64,000 nt of DNA. It comes from Actinomycetota bacterium (GTDB taxonomy: Bacteria; Actinomycetota; Acidimicrobiia; Acidimicrobiales; MedAcidi-G1). Of this stretch, positions 60,471-64,000 are shown one piece after another (within the stretch, counting starts at the first letter, position 1; the number at the start of each line of letters is the position of its first letter). Below the pieces are notes generated by a model. The model saw only the letters and a program-made list of their open reading frames with translations, did no database searches and had not been told where the DNA came from. The DNA is taken from positions 1-64,000 of the forward strand of contig CACPKO010000001.1 in NCBI GenBank assembly GCA_902634555.1, given 5' to 3'. A program made the position numbers and the translations under genes.

Positions 60471-63400
60471 ATGCCACTTTGCCCGATTCATGAGATTCCG
60501 ATGGACCTTAAGACAAATGGGAAAACTGGAGAAGCATTCTATGGCTGCCCAAAATTCCCAAATTGTAGACAAACAGAAAATTCCAATTTTCAACCGTCAA
60601 TATCCACAAGTCAGAGCCTAGAGCTAGGACAGTTTGTTTTTGCCCGCCATTGGGGTTTTGGGAAAGTAGCATCCGTTAGTAGGAGAGAAGTAGAGGTCGA
60701 ATTTTTTTCATCACCAGAGGAACCTGTAGAAACAGAATTTTTTTCAAAAAGATTAGTCAGACCTCGAGACCCTACGCACCGCATTTGTAGTTATAAAGAA
60801 GAGGATGAGTGGCGTTTAGGTAAAATCACCAGCGTCGACTTGCCAGAAGAAAAAGTAGTTGTGCATCCGTTGCAAGATGAACGAGCCCTCACTCAGGTTT
60901 CTTTGGATGATGTCTTTATTCGTTATAGAAGGGCATCAACAAATTCACGATATGTCCTACAACTGATTAAACAGAAAGTTATTCGTTCTCCTCTTTATGC
61001 GCTTTCTCGGCAGAATTTTGTTCAGAAAGTACTTGATTTTCGTTCAAAAACACGAGGGATTAGTGGTCTTTCTTCTGCCAGAGTGATGCTGCATCCTCAT
61101 CAGGCTGAAATAGTCTCTCGGGTACTTCACGATCCAATTCAGAGGTATTTGCTCGCCGATGAAGTTGGGTTGGGTAAAACGATTGAGGCGGGTTCAATCG
61201 TTCGACAATTTTTGTTAGATCATCCAAGCGATAGAAAGCAAGTAGAATTTTTAGTTCCTCCACTTCTAGCAAACCAGTGGGAATCAGAACTAAAAGAAAA
61301 ATTTAACTTCAAAAGTGACGAATTTGTTGTTTCTAAACAAGGAGCATGGAAGCCGAATGATTCAATCAATTTTCTAGTTGTGGATGAGGCACATCATCTG
61401 GCGGCACACGCATTTTCTTCAGATGAACAAGAACGTCAAAATTATCGATGGTTGAAGACAGCTTGCACCGATGCTGACCGTGTTTTGTTACTATCAGCTA
61501 CTCCTCTTCTCCATAACGAAGATTCCTTTCTTAGTTTGTTACATCTATTAGATCCTGAGTTGTATCCCCTAGAAAATTTAGAAATATTTAAGGAAAGTGT
61601 AAGAAATCGTCAAGATTTAGCAAAAAGGTTTTTTGCTTTTAGAGAGAACTCAAGTCCTCTTACATTAAAAATAAATGCAAAGCATTTTCTTGAAATGTTT
61701 TCAAATGATGAAGATTTGGTCGCGGATTTAAAAGAGTTACTAAATTTACTTGATGCCAAAGACGGTAACAGTTCTGATTTCATACCCCTTATACAAAAGA
61801 TCCGTCACCATATTGGTGAGACGTATAAACTCCATCGCCGTGTCTTAAGGACAAGACGAGGTTCTGACATTGCTAAAAATTTTCCAGTTAGAGGCCGTGT
61901 AAAACCAACCGTAATTTATGATGAAAGTCATCACGTAGGACTGATTGAGACCTGGATGAATGAGTGGGTTACCAAAATGATGCTTACTCGCGAAGGTGAT
62001 CTACAAGCTCAAAAGATACTTCTCGAACTACTTAATAATTGGCAGACGGCCCCTAAGGTCTTTTCTGAATTTATAAAAAAAGAAATTATTAACAAATTTA
62101 GAGATCAAACATCAGGAGGATTTTTTCTAAATGAAGAAGAAAAGAAACTTCTTGAAAGTCTTTGTGATCTTTTAGATAGACGACAAAAAGATTGGGTATC
62201 TCATGTACTTGAGAATTTACCAGAACTCAAAGAGGAAGAAAAAGCGATTGTATTTTGCGGTGACACTAAAACCGCGTTACTTCTATCCGAAAATTTACAG
62301 AAGATTGGAAGGTTTGACTCGGCGCTTTACGTTGACAAAAGGTTTAACGAAATTGATGTCGAGAAAGAAGTTGAACGATTTAAAAATCGTTCTTCTTGCC
62401 AATATTTGATTTGTGACCATACTGCAGAAGAGGGAAGAAATTTTCAATATGCGGATGTAGCAGTTCATATAAACCTTCCATGGAACCCGAATCGTATTGA
62501 ACAACGCATTGGACGTATTGATCGTTTTAGCATTGGAAAACCTGTTAAATCGTTTGTGTTTGTAGATCGTGATTCGATTTCGGAACAGTGGCTTAAATTT
62601 CTTGTTGAAGGTTACGGAGTCTTTAATGATTCGATCGCTACTTTACAGCAAGTTATAGGCAGTACCGTCAACGAACTAATTGGTGAATTATTTAAAGGTG
62701 GGATTGATGAGATTACTTACAGCATCGAAGGCCTCCGAGAGAAATTAGATACCGAACGTCAAGAAATTTCTGAAATTGAAAGTTTGGAATCAATAGAAGA
62801 AGAAAGTCGCGAAACGCGAGGGATGTTTGAACAACTTTTAAGTCTCGAAGAAAAGTCAGAAGAACTTGAAGAAGCAGTCACTAGATGGCTTACTTCAGGA
62901 AGTGATAATTCTTCTGGTATTGGGCTTGAAAGAATGTCGAGCACTGGAAAGTTTATATGGTTTGAACTTACCGATAATTTAAAAATGCCTAAAGAACAAG
63001 TTGAATACTTCTTAAAACATTACCTAGATGAGGAACCTGCTGTTTTTGATCGTGAAGCCGCTTGTAAAAATGCAAGAGGGATGCTTATGCGACCAGGAAA
63101 CGACTTTTTTGATGCTGTTTTTGATTTAACCACTACAGAAGATTTAGGACAGACTTATGGGTTTATTCGTTCAAGCGATCAAGTTACGGAGCCACTACTT
63201 GTTTTACGGTTTGCTTTTACGGTTATATCAACGACGCGAGAAAAGTTTCGGGTCTACGAATTTGAAAGTAGTCAAGTAGACGCGCTTGTAAGGAAAATGG
63301 ATGATTTTTTCCCACCAATGACATTTGAAATTTTATTTGATTCAGATGGAAATCCTTTATCAAAGACGGTAGAGGAGTTAGTTAAAGAAACTTATGGTGA

Positions 63401-63767
63401 GGTAGATGGTGATAAATCGATTCGTGAAATAAATGAGATTGAAGAGATTTGTAATCAATTTGGGCTCAGTTGGGAACCCTTATGGGAAAGTAGTTACTCG
63501 CATGCACAATCACTAGCTTTCGAATATCAAGATTTGAATCGCATTAAATTTGAAGCTCAGAAAAAAGCTGAAAACCGATTCACCACTCAAATCCAGCAGA
63601 TACGTTTACGCCTCACCGATGAAACAGAGGAGCGGAGCCGACAAGTGTTTGAAAAAGAACTTGCTTTATTAGAGAAGTTTTCGGATGTGTCTAAAGAGAT
63701 TATTGAAACAATTGAACCTCAACTTGAATCAATAGGGTTCACTTATTTTCAGCCGAGCCAATCATGA
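60471..63767 (+). CDS. SNF2/RapA-type helicase with N-terminal topoisomerase zinc ribbon (DpdE-like)
   Basis: Protein of 1098 aa. Residues 1-35 form a topoisomerase-type zinc ribbon (C4-PI-H7, then GCPKFPNC). Two small SH3/Tudor-like regions follow (GQFVFARHWGFGKVASV; WRLGKITSVDLPEEKV). The SF2 core begins near residue 205: motif I LLADEVGLGKTIEAG (K236), DEAH box D305-H308, LLSATPLLH, and QRIGRIDRF in motif VI, as in RapA/HepA. The C-terminus contains acidic coiled-coil segments. The layout resembles DpdE of the 7-deazaguanine DNA-modification cluster, which is inference. The gene looks AT-richer than its neighbours. The stop overlaps the next start by 4 bp. Confidence 0.8.
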   Translation: MPLCPIHEIPMDLKTNGKTGEAFYGCPKFPNCRQTENSNFQPSISTSQSLELGQFVFARHWGFGKVASVSRREVEVEFFSSPEEPVETEFFSKRLVRPRDPTHRICSYKEEDEWRLGKITSVDLPEEKVVVHPLQDERALTQVSLDDVFIRYRRASTNSRYVLQLIKQKVIRSPLYALSRQNFVQKVLDFRSKTRGISGLSSARVMLHPHQAEIVSRVLHDPIQRYLLADEVGLGKTIEAGSIVRQFLLDHPSDRKQVEFLVPPLLANQWESELKEKFNFKSDEFVVSKQGAWKPNDSINFLVVDEAHHLAAHAFSSDEQERQNYRWLKTACTDADRVLLLSATPLLHNEDSFLSLLHLLDPELYPLENLEIFKESVRNRQDLAKRFFAFRENSSPLTLKINAKHFLEMFSNDEDLVADLKELLNLLDAKDGNSSDFIPLIQKIRHHIGETYKLHRRVLRTRRGSDIAKNFPVRGRVKPTVIYDESHHVGLIETWMNEWVTKMMLTREGDLQAQKILLELLNNWQTAPKVFSEFIKKEIINKFRDQTSGGFFLNEEEKKLLESLCDLLDRRQKDWVSHVLENLPELKEEEKAIVFCGDTKTALLLSENLQKIGRFDSALYVDKRFNEIDVEKEVERFKNRSSCQYLICDHTAEEGRNFQYADVAVHINLPWNPNRIEQRIGRIDRFSIGKPVKSFVFVDRDSISEQWLKFLVEGYGVFNDSIATLQQVIGSTVNELIGELFKGGIDEITYSIEGLREKLDTERQEISEIESLESIEEESRETRGMFEQLLSLEEKSEELEEAVTRWLTSGSDNSSGIGLERMSSTGKFIWFELTDNLKMPKEQVEYFLKHYLDEEPAVFDREAACKNARGMLMRPGNDFFDAVFDLTTTEDLGQTYGFIRSSDQVTEPLLVLRFAFTVISTTREKFRVYEFESSQVDALVRKMDDFFPPMTFEILFDSDGNPLSKTVEELVKETYGEVDGDKSIREINEIEEICNQFGLSWEPLWESSYSHAQSLAFEYQDLNRIKFEAQKKAENRFTTQIQQIRLRLTDETEERSRQVFEKELALLEKFSDVSKEIIETIEPQLESIGFTYFQPSQS

Positions 63768-64000
63768 GCGCTGAAGCCACTGAGGTTTTTAATGAAATTA
63801 GTAAATGTTTATTTGAGTGGCCTGAAAGAGAGTTGCCAGATCCAGAAGGGATTGGTGTTCCCCATTTTCGCCGTTTAGTTCATTGTTTGGCAACGATTAA
63901 AAATGACTCAAGTAAAGTTGGGTGGGCCGATCTAGCATCACTCTTACGTCAAACTCTTCGATCTGGACATCCGATGCGACTTGAGGACGTGGATCTTATT
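63764..64000 (+). CDS. Partial gene coupled to the helicase (unknown, possibly DpdF-like)
   Basis: The open frame from ATG 63764 runs off the window end, so only 79 residues are seen: a helical N-terminus (FNEISKCLFEWPERELPDPEG) followed by FRRLVHCLATIKND and WADLASLLRQTLRSG. It has no recognisable domain yet. The ATGA overlap with the helicase gene indicates joint translation. If the helicase is DpdE-like, a second helicase of the DpdF type would be a natural follower, but the visible part cannot prove this. Confidence 0.6.
   Translation, partial: MSAEATEVFNEISKCLFEWPERELPDPEGIGVPHFRRLVHCLATIKNDSSKVGWADLASLLRQTLRSGHPMRLEDVDLI

Overview
The window looks like chromosomal DNA of a streamlined, fairly AT-rich member of the Actinomycetota, most likely a planktonic marine Acidimicrobiia-type bacterium. 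The phylum call rests on two WhiB proteins, a topoisomerase I without C-terminal zinc fingers, a Mycobacterium-like SdhCAB with a single fused cytochrome b anchor, and a zincin_2 / PDZ-Lon / UPF0182 set that matches the Rv3195-Rv3194c-Rv3193c neighbourhood of M. tuberculosis. The marine, streamlined guess is inference from tight packing (many 1-8 bp overlaps, convergent genes that touch, no gene-free stretch over 300 bp) and from a methylated-amine gene pair. GTG and TTG starts are common. I saw no tRNA, rRNA, CRISPR array, insertion sequence or replication origin.

Layout. 1-9.5 kb: nhaA (cut by the window edge), topA with an unusual UvrD/PcrA-like insertion, an MFS permease, tmk, holB, a hydrolase, and a minus-strand alaX pair. 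9.6-21.3 kb: central metabolism on the plus strand (sucCD, purN-purH, folD, icd, mdh) with a heterodimeric ABC exporter and a PIG-L deacetylase. 21.3-31.2 kb: a stand-alone phosphohistidine domain beside an unknown protein, a PopT/DUF368 lipid-phosphate transporter, a thioesterase, sdhCAB, a GH2-family protein that lacks its catalytic glutamates, and a MaoC hydratase. 31.4-32.8 kb: two WhiB genes facing each other around tatA and a strong terminator. 33-37 kb: Na/Pi symporter, PhoU-like protein, surE, MFS. 37-48 kb: the conserved actinobacterial block (zincin_2, SDR, moaE, mreB, HEAT, PDZ-Lon, UPF0182) and a lipoprotein. 48-56 kb: sulfatase, DUF983, two tandem pentapeptide-repeat genes, and an MttB-like methyltransferase with a dimethylglycine-dehydrogenase-like flavoprotein.

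56-64 kb is the accessory-looking part. A NrtR-like NUDIX/winged-helix protein is divergent from an ADP-ribosylglycohydrolase-VWA fusion. Their shared intergenic region holds a near-consensus promoter whose spacer contains an inverted repeat. A dual-specificity-type phosphatase and a histone-deacetylase-like amidohydrolase follow, then a large SNF2/RapA-type helicase with a topoisomerase-type zinc ribbon and the start of a coupled gene, possibly the beginning of a DNA-modification or defence locus (DpdE/DpdF-like is one candidate).

SucCD, Icd, Mdh and SdhCAB cover most of the second half of the TCA cycle. PurN, PurH and FolD link purine synthesis to folate one-carbon units, which the MttB/DMGDH pair could also supply. 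The strongest novelty candidates are the UvrD-2B-like domain inside TopA, the NUDIX / ADP-ribosylglycohydrolase-VWA / phosphatase / deacetylase cluster, and the catalytically dead GH2 protein. All identifications are from reading translations; no database search was run.
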